Positions 57,801 to 64,000 of a stretch of DNA of 64,000 nucleotides are shown piece after piece. The notes under the pieces are model-generated. The model did no database searches, had not been told where the DNA came from, and worked only from the letters and a program-made list of their open reading frames with translations. The DNA is taken from contig NZ_AP019791.1 in the NCBI RefSeq assembly GCF_007164525.1, forward strand, positions 434,001 through 498,000, read 5' to 3'. Both the position numbers and the translations under genes were made by a program. This DNA comes from Rubrobacter xylanophilus. GTDB lineage: Bacteria; Actinomycetota; Rubrobacteria; Rubrobacterales; Rubrobacteraceae. Each line of letters starts with the position of its first letter. Position 1 is the stretch's first letter.

Positions 57801-58515
57801 GATCACCTTCCCCGACATAACCGCCCAGCCCCGCAAGGTCATCGCCTCGCCCGAGTGGTCCGGGACCGAGAGCCGCACGCGTCGTTACTCGCCGTTCACC
57901 ATCAACGTCGACCGCCGGATACCCTGGCGCACCCTGACCGGGCGCCAGCAGTTCTACGTGGACCACGAGTGGATGCTCGAGTACGGTGAGGGGCTCCCCG
58001 TCTACCGGCCGCCCCTGAACCTGCGGCGCCACCTCAGGTCCGTCGGAGACGGGGAAGCCGAGGTGGTCGTCCGCTACCTCACGCCGCACTCCAAGTGGTC
58101 CATCCACTCCGAGTACCAGGACAACCTGCACATGCTCACCCTCTTCAGGGGCGGGCCCGTGATCTGGATGAGCGTCGAGGACGCCCGGAGCATTGGCGTG
58201 AAGGACAACGACTGGGTTGAGGTCTACAACGCCCACGGGGTCATCGCGACGCGGGCGGTCGTCAGCCACCGCATCCCGCAGGGGACCGCGATCATGTACC
58301 ACGCCCAGGACCGGCACGTCAACGTGCCCATAAGCGAGCTCTCCGGCACCCGCGGCGGGACGGACAACTCCACCACCAAGATCGTGGTCAAGCCGACCCA
58401 CATGATCGGGGGCTACGCCCAGTTCTCGTTCGCCCTCAACTACTACGGCCCTGCCGGGTCGCAGCGCGACGAGCTGACCATCATCCGCAAGCGCCAGAGG
58501 GAGGTGGCCTACTGA
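54862..58515 (+). CDS. narG: Respiratory nitrate reductase alpha subunit
   Basis: This 1217-residue molybdo-bis-MGD enzyme reduces nitrate to nitrite. The FS0 cluster site is HGVNCTGSCSWKIYV with the later RGCPRGASFSW. TDVPESADWWNASYLMMWGS lies in the region of the Mo-ligand aspartate. Further conserved segments are SMIIMGAGTNHWYHSDQ, CGCQGRNGGGWAHYVGQEK, RSNLLGSSGKGHEYFL and KPTHMIGGYAQFSFALNYYG. Length and collinearity with E. coli NarG are good. The active-site side should be cytoplasmic unless a TAT signal is present, and none is seen. It overlaps narH by one base. Confidence 0.96.
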   Translation: MSEPTNPLLRGMQYLARTERRSGGHGELSARDREWEASYRQRWQHDRVVRSTHGVNCTGSCSWKIYVKDGIITWETQQTDYPSNGPDMPEYEPRGCPRGASFSWYTYSPLRIKYPYVRGVLLEMYREALREKGDPVEAWASVVEDPEKARRYKAARGKGGLERASWEEAAEIIAAAHVYTIKKYGPDRVVGFSPIPAMSMVSYSGGTRFLSLIGGVIPSFYDWYSDWPPASPQIWGDQTDVPESADWWNASYLMMWGSNVPITRTPDAHFMTEARYKGQKVVVVSPDYSDHTKFADHWLPVQPGTDGALAMAMGHVILKEFYVERQVSYFRQYAKKYTDLPMLVVLREREGRSPVPDRFLRASDLGDGSENAEWKTVLLDAASGGPVVPNGSLGFRYGEEGEGRWNLELDGNDPLLSLLGSHEELVEVELPRFDGAGEGAATLRRGVPARRLGGHLVTTVYDLLLAQYGVYREGLPGVWPSGYDDPEPYTPAWQQEITGVDAGRAARIGREFARNAERTNGRSMIIMGAGTNHWYHSDQIYRAMLVLVLLCGCQGRNGGGWAHYVGQEKVRPITGWSTIAFALDWNRPPRHMAGTTLWYLATEQWRYEHMGADELAAPTGKGRLAGMHFADCVALSARLGWQPSYPTFDRNPLEIAEAAEREGVSVEEYVLRELREGRLRFACEDPGAPENFPRVLTLWRSNLLGSSGKGHEYFLRHLLGVPDAAVRNEETPEGLRPKEVVWRERAAEGKLDLLTTLDFRKNGSSIYSDIVLPAATWYEKHDLSSTDLHPFVHPFNPAITPPWEAKSDWEIFKLIARVFSSLAKEHLGTRKDVVAAPLLHDTPDEISQPFGEVRDWKKGECEPVPGRTMPKLITVERDYGAVAEKMTALGPLVEELGVGVKGVSWRTVPEVEEMRAKNGAVREGAAAGRPVMERDDQVCEAILALSGTTNGRLAVEGFKMLERRTGRRLVDLAEERGDDRITFPDITAQPRKVIASPEWSGTESRTRRYSPFTINVDRRIPWRTLTGRQQFYVDHEWMLEYGEGLPVYRPPLNLRRHLRSVGDGEAEVVVRYLTPHSKWSIHSEYQDNLHMLTLFRGGPVIWMSVEDARSIGVKDNDWVEVYNAHGVIATRAVVSHRIPQGTAIMYHAQDRHVNVPISELSGTRGGTDNSTTKIVVKPTHMIGGYAQFSFALNYYGPAGSQRDELTIIRKRQREVAY

Positions 58516-60131
58516 TGCTGGTGAAGGCCCAGATCGGGATGGTCATGAACCTGGACAAGTGCATCGGCTGCCACACCTGCTCGGTCACCTGCAAGACCAC
58601 CTGGACCAACCGCGACGGCGCCGAGTACATGTGGTTCAACGACGTGGAGACCAAGCCCGGCGTCGGCTACCCGAAGGAGTGGGAGAACCAGGAGAAGTGG
58701 CGCGGCGGCTGGGAGCTCAGGGACGGCAGGCTGCGCTTGAAGGCCGGGGGGAAGCTGCGCAAGCTCGCGAGCATCTTCTACAACCCCGACCTCCCGGCCA
58801 TCGAGGACTACTACGAGCCCTGGACCTACGACTACGACACCCTCACCAGCTCGCGCCCCTCCCGGCACCAGCCGGTCGCCAGGCCGTACTCCACCCTCTC
58901 CGGGGATCCTCTGGACCTCGAGTGGGGTCCCAACTGGGAGGACGACCTCGCCGGCGCCCCCGAGACCGCCCCGCGCGACCCCAACATCACCGAGGATCTG
59001 GAGGAGCGGATACGCATGGAGTACGAGAAGGTCTTCATGATGTATCTGCCCAGGATCTGCGAGCACTGCCTGAATCCCTCGTGCGTCGCCTCCTGCCCCT
59101 CGGGGGCTATGTACAAGCGCGACGAGGACGGCATCGTGCTGGTGGACCAGGAGCAGTGCCGCGGATGGCGCTACTGCGTCTCGGGCTGCCCCTACAAGAA
59201 GGTCTACTTCAACCACAACACCGGCAAGGCCGAGAAGTGCACGCTGTGCTACCCGCGCATCGAGAACGGTGAGCCCACGATCTGCTCCGAGACCTGCGTG
59301 GGGCGCATCCGCTACATCGGGCTCTTGCTCTACGACGCCGACCGGGTGGAGGAGGTGGCCTCGACCCCGGACGAGAAGGATTTGCTCGGGGCCCAGCGTT
59401 CGATCTTCCTCGATCCCAACGACCCCGAGGTGGTCGAGCAGGCCCGCTTCGACGGGGTGCCGGACGACTGGATCGAGGCCGCGAGGCGCTCGCCGCTGTA
59501 CCGGCTGGTGATCGACTGGGGAATAGCGCTCCCGCTGCACCCCGAGTACCGGACGCTTCCGATGGTGTGGTACATACCGCCGCTCTCACCAGTGATGGGG
59601 CTTGTCGAGGACGGAGAGCCGGACCCGGACAGGGTCTTCCCGGCCATAGACGAGATGCGCATACCGGCCAGGTACCTGGCGAACATGCTCACCGCCGGCG
59701 ACGAGGAGGAGATCCGGCGGGTCCTCAGGCGCCTGGCGGCCATGCGCGCCTACATGCGCGAGCTGGACGTGGCCGGGGAGGAGGACCCCGAGCTGGCGCG
59801 CGAGGCCGGCATGTCCCACCCGGAGATCCTGGAGATGTACCGCCTTCTGGCCATCGCCGACTACGACGAACGCTACGTGATCCCGAAGGCGCACCGCGAG
59901 GTCGCCGCCCGCCTCGACGTCCAGCAGGGCGCCTGCGGCCTGAACTTCGCCGGCGGCCCGGGAAGATGCGGCGCGGTCGGGGCCTCCTCGCGGCGCAACG
60001 AGGCCTTCTACAACATGAAGGAGGAGCTGGAGAGGAGTGCCAGTGCGCTCGGGGGCGCGCCCACGCCCGTGCGGCTCTTCAGGAGCCGGGCGGACTTCGA
60101 GGCCTTCCACCTGCGGGCGGGGGAGGCGTGA
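58515..60131 (+). CDS. narH: Respiratory nitrate reductase beta subunit
   Basis: This 538-residue iron-sulfur protein carries electrons from NarI to NarG. Cluster motifs are CIGCHTCSVTCKTTW, CEHCLNPSCVASCPSGAM, CRGWRYCVSGCPYKK (Trp marks the 3Fe-4S cluster) and CTLCYPRIENGEPTICSETC. The C-terminal region (ACGLNFAGGPGRCG) is longer than the cluster core, as in other NarH. It starts with ATG at the narG stop. Confidence 0.96.
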   Translation: MLVKAQIGMVMNLDKCIGCHTCSVTCKTTWTNRDGAEYMWFNDVETKPGVGYPKEWENQEKWRGGWELRDGRLRLKAGGKLRKLASIFYNPDLPAIEDYYEPWTYDYDTLTSSRPSRHQPVARPYSTLSGDPLDLEWGPNWEDDLAGAPETAPRDPNITEDLEERIRMEYEKVFMMYLPRICEHCLNPSCVASCPSGAMYKRDEDGIVLVDQEQCRGWRYCVSGCPYKKVYFNHNTGKAEKCTLCYPRIENGEPTICSETCVGRIRYIGLLLYDADRVEEVASTPDEKDLLGAQRSIFLDPNDPEVVEQARFDGVPDDWIEAARRSPLYRLVIDWGIALPLHPEYRTLPMVWYIPPLSPVMGLVEDGEPDPDRVFPAIDEMRIPARYLANMLTAGDEEEIRRVLRRLAAMRAYMRELDVAGEEDPELAREAGMSHPEILEMYRLLAIADYDERYVIPKAHREVAARLDVQQGACGLNFAGGPGRCGAVGASSRRNEAFYNMKEELERSASALGGAPTPVRLFRSRADFEAFHLRAGEA

Positions 60132-60748
60132 TGGTCCTGAAGCTCCTCTCTCTGCTGCTGCGCTACCCGGGCGACGAGGTCGTCGCCGCCGGGGGTGAGA
60201 TAGCCTGCGCGGCCCGCGAGCTGCCCCCCTCCGGGGCCAGGGAGAGGATCCTCCGCTTTCTCGACGGCTGGCTCGGTATGCCGCCCGGCGAAGCGCGCTC
60301 CCGGTACGTCGAGACCTTCGACTTCCGGGGCAAGAGCTGCCTCTACCTGACCTACTTCCGTTTCGGGGACCAGCGCGTCCGCGGGGCGGCCCTGGCCGAC
60401 CTTAAGGAGCTCTACGCGGAGGCCGGATACGCGCTCAGGACCTCCGAGCTGCCCGACTACCTGCCGCTCGTGCTGGAGTTCGCCGCGGCGCGGCCGGACC
60501 TGGGGCTGCCGCTCATAGCCAAGTACCGGAGCGGGATCGAGGTGGTGCGCAAGGCGCTCGCGCAGTCCGGAAGCCCCTACGCCCTCCTGATCGAGGCTCT
60601 GCTCTCCCTGCTGCCGCGCCCGGAGGAGCGGGACCTCGAGGAGGCCCGGCGGCTGGTCGCCCACGGCCCGCCGCGCGAGACGGTAGGCCTCGAGCCCTAC
60701 GGCCCCGAGATGCCGCCGGCGCGGGTCGTGTACGGGAGGGAGCGATGA
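60131..60748 (+). CDS. narJ: Nitrate reductase assembly chaperone
   Basis: This 205-residue helical chaperone helps cofactor loading and membrane docking of NarGH. It shows LLSLLLRYPGDEV, RYVETFDFRGKSCLYLTYF (the conserved NarJ signature), GYALRTSELPDYLPLVLEFAA and a short proline-rich end. ATG overlaps the narH stop (TGATG). It is not part of the final enzyme in known systems. Confidence 0.94.
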   Translation: MVLKLLSLLLRYPGDEVVAAGGEIACAARELPPSGARERILRFLDGWLGMPPGEARSRYVETFDFRGKSCLYLTYFRFGDQRVRGAALADLKELYAEAGYALRTSELPDYLPLVLEFAAARPDLGLPLIAKYRSGIEVVRKALAQSGSPYALLIEALLSLLPRPEERDLEEARRLVAHGPPRETVGLEPYGPEMPPARVVYGRER

Positions 60749-61527
60749 GCCTCTGGGACCAGTTCCTCTGGGTGGTCTTCCCCTACCTATGCCTGGCGAG
60801 CTTCGTCATCGGGCACGTCTTCCGCTACCGCTACGACCAGTACGGCTGGACCTCGGAGTCCAGCGAGCTTCTGGAGCGCAGGCTCCTGAAGTGGGGGACG
60901 ATGCTGTTCCACTGGGGGCTTCTGTTCGTGTTTATCGGACACGTGATGGGACTGTTGGTACCCGTGGGGTTCTACCGCTCCATAGGGGTCTCGGACCACG
61001 CATACCACCTGCTCTCGCTGTGGGCCGGCTCTGTGGTCGGGGCGGTGGCGCTGGTGGGGATCCTGCTCCTGAACCTCAGGCGTTGGTTCGTCCCCCGGCT
61101 CCGGCGGCGCACCTCGGCCATGAAGTTCGCCGTGGACGCGCTGCTTCTGGTGGTGATCGTGCTCGGCATGGCGGCCACCGTGGGCTACCGGCTCTACGTG
61201 AGCCAGTACGAGTTGCCGGCGGAGTTCGAGTACCGGGAGACCATAGGGCCCTGGTTCCGCAGCCTCTTCTACTTCGCCCCCCAGCCCGAGTTGATGGTGG
61301 AGGTGCCCCTGATCTTCCAGCTGCACACCCTCGCGGCTTTTTTGCTGTTCGGGCTGTGGCCTTACTCCAGCCTGGTCCACGCCTGGAGCGTCCCGCTGGG
61401 GTACCTGCGGCGCGGGTACGTGCAGTACCGGAGTCGCAACCCCCGCCTGAGCCTGAACCGTGAGAGGGCGCGCCGCGGCGCGGCGGCCAAGGCCTCCGGC
61501 GCAGGCAGGGACCGGCGCGCGGGGTGA
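60745..61527 (+). CDS. narI: Nitrate reductase gamma subunit (cytochrome b)
   Basis: This 260-residue membrane protein has five hydrophobic helices and takes electrons from quinol through two b hemes. Heme-ligand histidines are expected in KWGTMLFHWGLLFVFIGHVMG and IFQLHTLAAFLLFGLWPYS with SLVHAWSVPLGYL. A basic tail of about 25 residues is longer than usual. It overlaps narJ and the SDR gene by four bases each. Confidence 0.95.
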   Translation: MSLWDQFLWVVFPYLCLASFVIGHVFRYRYDQYGWTSESSELLERRLLKWGTMLFHWGLLFVFIGHVMGLLVPVGFYRSIGVSDHAYHLLSLWAGSVVGAVALVGILLLNLRRWFVPRLRRRTSAMKFAVDALLLVVIVLGMAATVGYRLYVSQYELPAEFEYRETIGPWFRSLFYFAPQPELMVEVPLIFQLHTLAAFLLFGLWPYSSLVHAWSVPLGYLRRGYVQYRSRNPRLSLNRERARRGAAAKASGAGRDRRAG

Positions 61528-62171
61528 GCTCGGTGGAGGCCGAGCTGCGCGGGAGGGTGGTGGCCGTGCTGGACGCGGCTTCCCCGTGGGGGGAGGCGGT
61601 GGCCCGTAGGCTCGCCGCCTCCGGCGCCCGGTTGGTGCTCGGGGGCCGCAGTCGCGAGCGGCTGGTGGCTCTGGAGGGGGAGATCGGCGGCGGGCGGGTG
61701 GTGGCGGTCGGCGTTCACCCCGCGAAGCGGCATCACCTCGAGCACCTGGTGGAGGCCGCGGTGGAGGAGTTTGGGGTGTTGGACTTCCTGCTGTTCGCGG
61801 CTCGGGCTTCGGCCCCGCCTCTCTCCCGGCTGGATGCTGGCGCTCTGGAGCGGTCGGTGGACGTGAACTTCAGGGGCCTCGTCTACGCCCTCGCGGCCGC
61901 GCTGCCGGCGCTGCGCAGCCGCGGCGGAACCTTCGCCTACCTCTGCGCCGGGCCCGAGGAGCCCGACCCGCTGTACGAGGCGGCGCGGGCGGCGGCCGGC
62001 AGCCTGCTGCGCGCCGCCGGGAGAGAGCTCGGCGGGGAGGGGGTGCGGTTCTGCGAGCTCGTCGTTGGCGGGGGAGCGGACGGGGAGCGGGTCGCCGGGG
62101 AGGTGCTCCGCCTTCTCTCCACCCGGGATCAGGGCGGGTTCCTCCTCCGACATCTCCCGGGCGGGACTTGA
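61524..62171 (+). CDS. SDR-fold protein with degenerate active site
   Basis: This 215-residue protein follows narI with a four-base overlap, so it is translated with the nitrate reductase. It has the Rossmann pattern VAVLDAASPWGEAVARRLA, where the TGxxxGxG motif is lost, VDVNFRGLVYALAAALPAL, and YEAAR in place of YxxxK with Cys-Ala at the usual catalytic Ser position. It is therefore probably not a normal dehydrogenase. It might bind a nucleotide or act in assembly. I know of no standard nar gene of this type. Confidence 0.75.
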   Translation: MSSVEAELRGRVVAVLDAASPWGEAVARRLAASGARLVLGGRSRERLVALEGEIGGGRVVAVGVHPAKRHHLEHLVEAAVEEFGVLDFLLFAARASAPPLSRLDAGALERSVDVNFRGLVYALAAALPALRSRGGTFAYLCAGPEEPDPLYEAARAAAGSLLRAAGRELGGEGVRFCELVVGGGADGERVAGEVLRLLSTRDQGGFLLRHLPGGT

Positions 62172-62285
62172 GATCTTGGTCCATCCGCGATAGGGTCGTG
62201 CCCCGTGTCGTGGCACGGACCGGCGATGCGGAGGGAGTGATTCGCTCTGCTGGCATCGAACAGTGCGCTGCAGAACCTGGCGTCG

Positions 62286-63320
62286 GTGGACCTCTCGGAC
62301 TTCGCCGTTCCGCTGGGTCTGGTGGTCGGAGCGGTGTTCGTGGGCTTTCTCTTCGAGCTCGTGGTTCTGAGGAAGCTGCGGGAGATGGCGGCCTCCACCA
62401 GGTTCCGGGGGGACGACCTCATCGTGGGCGCGGTCAAGGGGGTCACCACGCTATGGTTCGGGATAGCTGGGGTGTATCTGGCGCTCGTCCGGCTCCCGCT
62501 CACTCCGGCGGTCGCCGGTCTCCTCAGGGATCTTTTGCTCGCCTCGCTCATCCTCTCCGGCGTGATAGTGCTCGCGCGGATAGCCGCCCGGCTCGTCGGC
62601 TTCTACACCGGGCGCATACAGGGGATGCCCTCCTCCTCGCTGTTGACCAACCTGGCCCGGATCACCGTGCTGGTGCTCGGCGGGCTCGTGATCCTGCAGT
62701 CGCTTGGGATCGCGATCGGACCGCTCATCGCGGCCCTCGGGGTCGGGGGGCTCGCCGTGGCGCTCGCCATGCAGGAGACCCTCTCCAACCTCTTCAGCGG
62801 GGTCATGATCATCGCCTCCCGCCAGCTGCGCCCCGGGGACTTCGTCCGGCTGGACTCCGGGGAGGAGGGCTACGTGGAGGACGTCAACTGGCGCAACACC
62901 ACCATCCGCTCGCTGCCGAACAACATGATCATCGTCCCCAACGCCCGTCTGGCCCAGTCCGTGGTGACCAACTACTACCAGCCCGAGCGCAAGATGTCGG
63001 TGGTGATCCCGGTGGGGGTGAGCTACGAGAGCGACCTCTCCCACGTCGAGGAGGTGACCATCGCGGTGGCGAACGAGGTGATGACCGAGATCGAGGGCGG
63101 CGTCCCGGAGTTCGAGCCGTTTATCCGGTACAACAACTTCGGCTCCTACAGCATAGACTTCTCGGTGATCATGCAGACGCGCGAGGTGGTGGAGCAGTAC
63201 CGCATCAAACACGAGTTCATAAAGCGCCTGCACCGCCGCTACGGCGAGGAGGGGATAGTGATTCCCTACCCGATCATGACGAACATCCACGTCGGAGAGG
63301 GAATACCCACCCGCCGCTGA
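62286..63320 (+). CDS. Small-conductance mechanosensitive channel (MscS family)
   Basis: This 344-residue channel has three or four N-terminal helices, the pore-helix and beta-domain signature VGGLAVALAMQETLSNLFSG, then DFVRLDSGEEGYVEDVNWRN, RSLPNNMIIVPNARLAQSVV and a C-terminal domain with IVIPYPIMTNIHVGEG. It releases solutes on osmotic downshift. The GTG at 62286 has no ribosome-binding site. The frame is open from 62241, and CTG codons at 62247 and 62250 after GGAGGGAG may be the true start. Confidence 0.9.
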   Translation: MDLSDFAVPLGLVVGAVFVGFLFELVVLRKLREMAASTRFRGDDLIVGAVKGVTTLWFGIAGVYLALVRLPLTPAVAGLLRDLLLASLILSGVIVLARIAARLVGFYTGRIQGMPSSSLLTNLARITVLVLGGLVILQSLGIAIGPLIAALGVGGLAVALAMQETLSNLFSGVMIIASRQLRPGDFVRLDSGEEGYVEDVNWRNTTIRSLPNNMIIVPNARLAQSVVTNYYQPERKMSVVIPVGVSYESDLSHVEEVTIAVANEVMTEIEGGVPEFEPFIRYNNFGSYSIDFSVIMQTREVVEQYRIKHEFIKRLHRRYGEEGIVIPYPIMTNIHVGEGIPTRR

Positions 63321-63344
63321 GGACCCCTGCCGGCCGCCGTGGGT

Positions 63345-63350
63345 TATGAT
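63345..63350 (+). promoter_or_regulatory. Probable -10 box of the Nudix gene
   Basis: TATGAT lies eight bases before the GTG at 63359. With no ribosome-binding site between, a leaderless transcript is likely. No good -35 is seen. Confidence 0.45.
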
Positions 63351-63358
63351 CTGTTGCC

Positions 63359-64000
63359 GTGACCCGCGGGCTGGCCTCATACCTGAGAAGCTTGGAGCCG
63401 GACCGGCAGGCGCTGCTCCTGCGCCGCGCTGCCTCCCGGCCTCTCCCCAACTGGCGCGAGGTCTACGAGAGCGTCTCCCCGGTGGATCTCAAGACGGGCG
63501 AGCGGCGCCCCAGGGTCCCGCCGCCCGGCTCACACCCCCGGCGCGCTGCGGTCCTCGTGCCGGTGCTTCTGGACCGGCGAGGACCCCGCCTGGTCTACAC
63601 GGTGCGTCGCGACCACCTGCCGGACCACGCGGGACAGATCTCCTTCCCCGGTGGTGGCATGGAATCCGGGGACGGCTCGCTCCGGGAGACCGCCCTGCGC
63701 GAGGCGCACGAGGAGATAGCGCTCGATCCTTCCCTGGTGGAGACCGCTGGACGCCTGGAGGAACTCTACATCCACGTCTCCAACTTCCTGGTGACCCCCT
63801 TCGTCGGACTGCTCCCGGAGGACACCGGCCTGGTCCTCGCCCCGGACGAGGTGGAGGAGATCTTCGTCGCCCCCATCGAGGAGCTGGTCGCCCCTGGAAC
63901 CTTCCGCCTCGTGCTTCGCGACCTCGGCGACGCTAAAGTGGGAGTCCCGGTCTTCTCGGCCGCCGGCCACGATATCTGGGGGGCGACCGCCGCCATCACC
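63359..64000 (+). CDS. Nudix hydrolase, CoA pyrophosphatase-like (NudL), partial
   Basis: An open frame runs from a GTG at 63359 to the window end (214 codons, no stop). It contains DHAGQISFPGGGMESGDGSL followed by RETALREAHEEIAL, which together give the UPF0035/NudL signature and a complete Nudix box. SNFLVTPFVGLLP and a later EEIFVAPIEELV match the same subfamily. Such enzymes cleave CoA or nucleoside diphosphate derivatives. The 3' end lies outside the window. Confidence 0.88.
   Translation, partial: MTRGLASYLRSLEPDRQALLLRRAASRPLPNWREVYESVSPVDLKTGERRPRVPPPGSHPRRAAVLVPVLLDRRGPRLVYTVRRDHLPDHAGQISFPGGGMESGDGSLRETALREAHEEIALDPSLVETAGRLEELYIHVSNFLVTPFVGLLPEDTGLVLAPDEVEEIFVAPIEELVAPGTFRLVLRDLGDAKVGVPVFSAAGHDIWGATAAIT

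Noticed and set aside
1-64000. tRNA, rRNA or CRISPR features
   Set aside because: No T-loop GGTTCRAATCC-type pattern, rRNA core sequence or regularly spaced repeat was noticed on either strand by reading; a tRNAscan or CRISPR search could still be run.

Overview
The window is GC-rich (about 70 percent G+C by eye), gene-dense DNA with many GTG and TTG starts and 1-8 bp stop/start overlaps. It lacks outer-membrane genes (no pilQ secretin, no Lol or Bam) but has actinobacterial-type genes: polyphosphate glucokinase, an F420/PPOX-type oxidase and a ClgR-like regulator. Together these suggest a deep-branching actinobacterium of the Rubrobacter type. The species is an inference. No tRNA, rRNA or CRISPR array was seen, and no stretch over 300 bp lacks a feature.

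Layout. 1-3865: the end of lgt, then a zinc operon (Fur-family regulator, znuA, znuC, znuB, second Fur-family regulator) behind a near-perfect palindrome. 3828-9061: rhomboid protease, an unknown protein, endonuclease IV, ClgR-like regulator, two small unknown genes, an HDAC-like deacetylase and a DUF72 protein. 9062-23165: type IV pilus region, with prepilin peptidase, a VioC-like oxygenase and a GGDEF-EAL protein beside it, pilA, and a long minus-strand operon pilB-pilT-pilC-sigma factor-four pilin-like genes; a second pilT is divergent. 23251-26706: M29 aminopeptidase, small protein, HAD phosphatase, folE, ppgK. 26749-33553: one minus-strand iron-uptake operon, efeU-efeO-efeB-fbpA-fbpB-fbpC, behind a Fur-box-like palindrome. 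33693-39716: a surface-glycan or glycolipid cluster (sugar epimerase, GT-C transferase, flippase-like protein, membrane phosphodiesterase, GT2 transferase). 39713-42373: D-malate/tartrate dehydrogenase, PPOX protein, Pcm, hemerythrin.

42454-62171 is the most interesting part. It combines nitrate respiration (narK-narGHJI plus an unusual SDR) with a di-iron, Fe-S and redox stress set: ScdA/RIC, two more hemerythrin-type proteins, OsmC, a 2Fe-2S ferredoxin, and an operon of NuoI-like ferredoxin, 7Fe ferredoxin and RnfC/PduS-like protein. It also holds two cupins, a CRP/FNR-family regulator and a CopD-like membrane protein. Five or six of its promoters share a palindrome of the form ATTAC-N7-GTAAT, including the promoter of the CRP/FNR gene, so I propose a local regulon. 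The region also shows decay: an IS701-like element with matching 14-bp ends and a CTAA target duplication has split a sufT (DUF59) gene, and a ferredoxin gene beside it is reduced to a frameshifted remnant.

62286-64000: an MscS channel and the start of a Nudix CoA pyrophosphatase that runs off the window.
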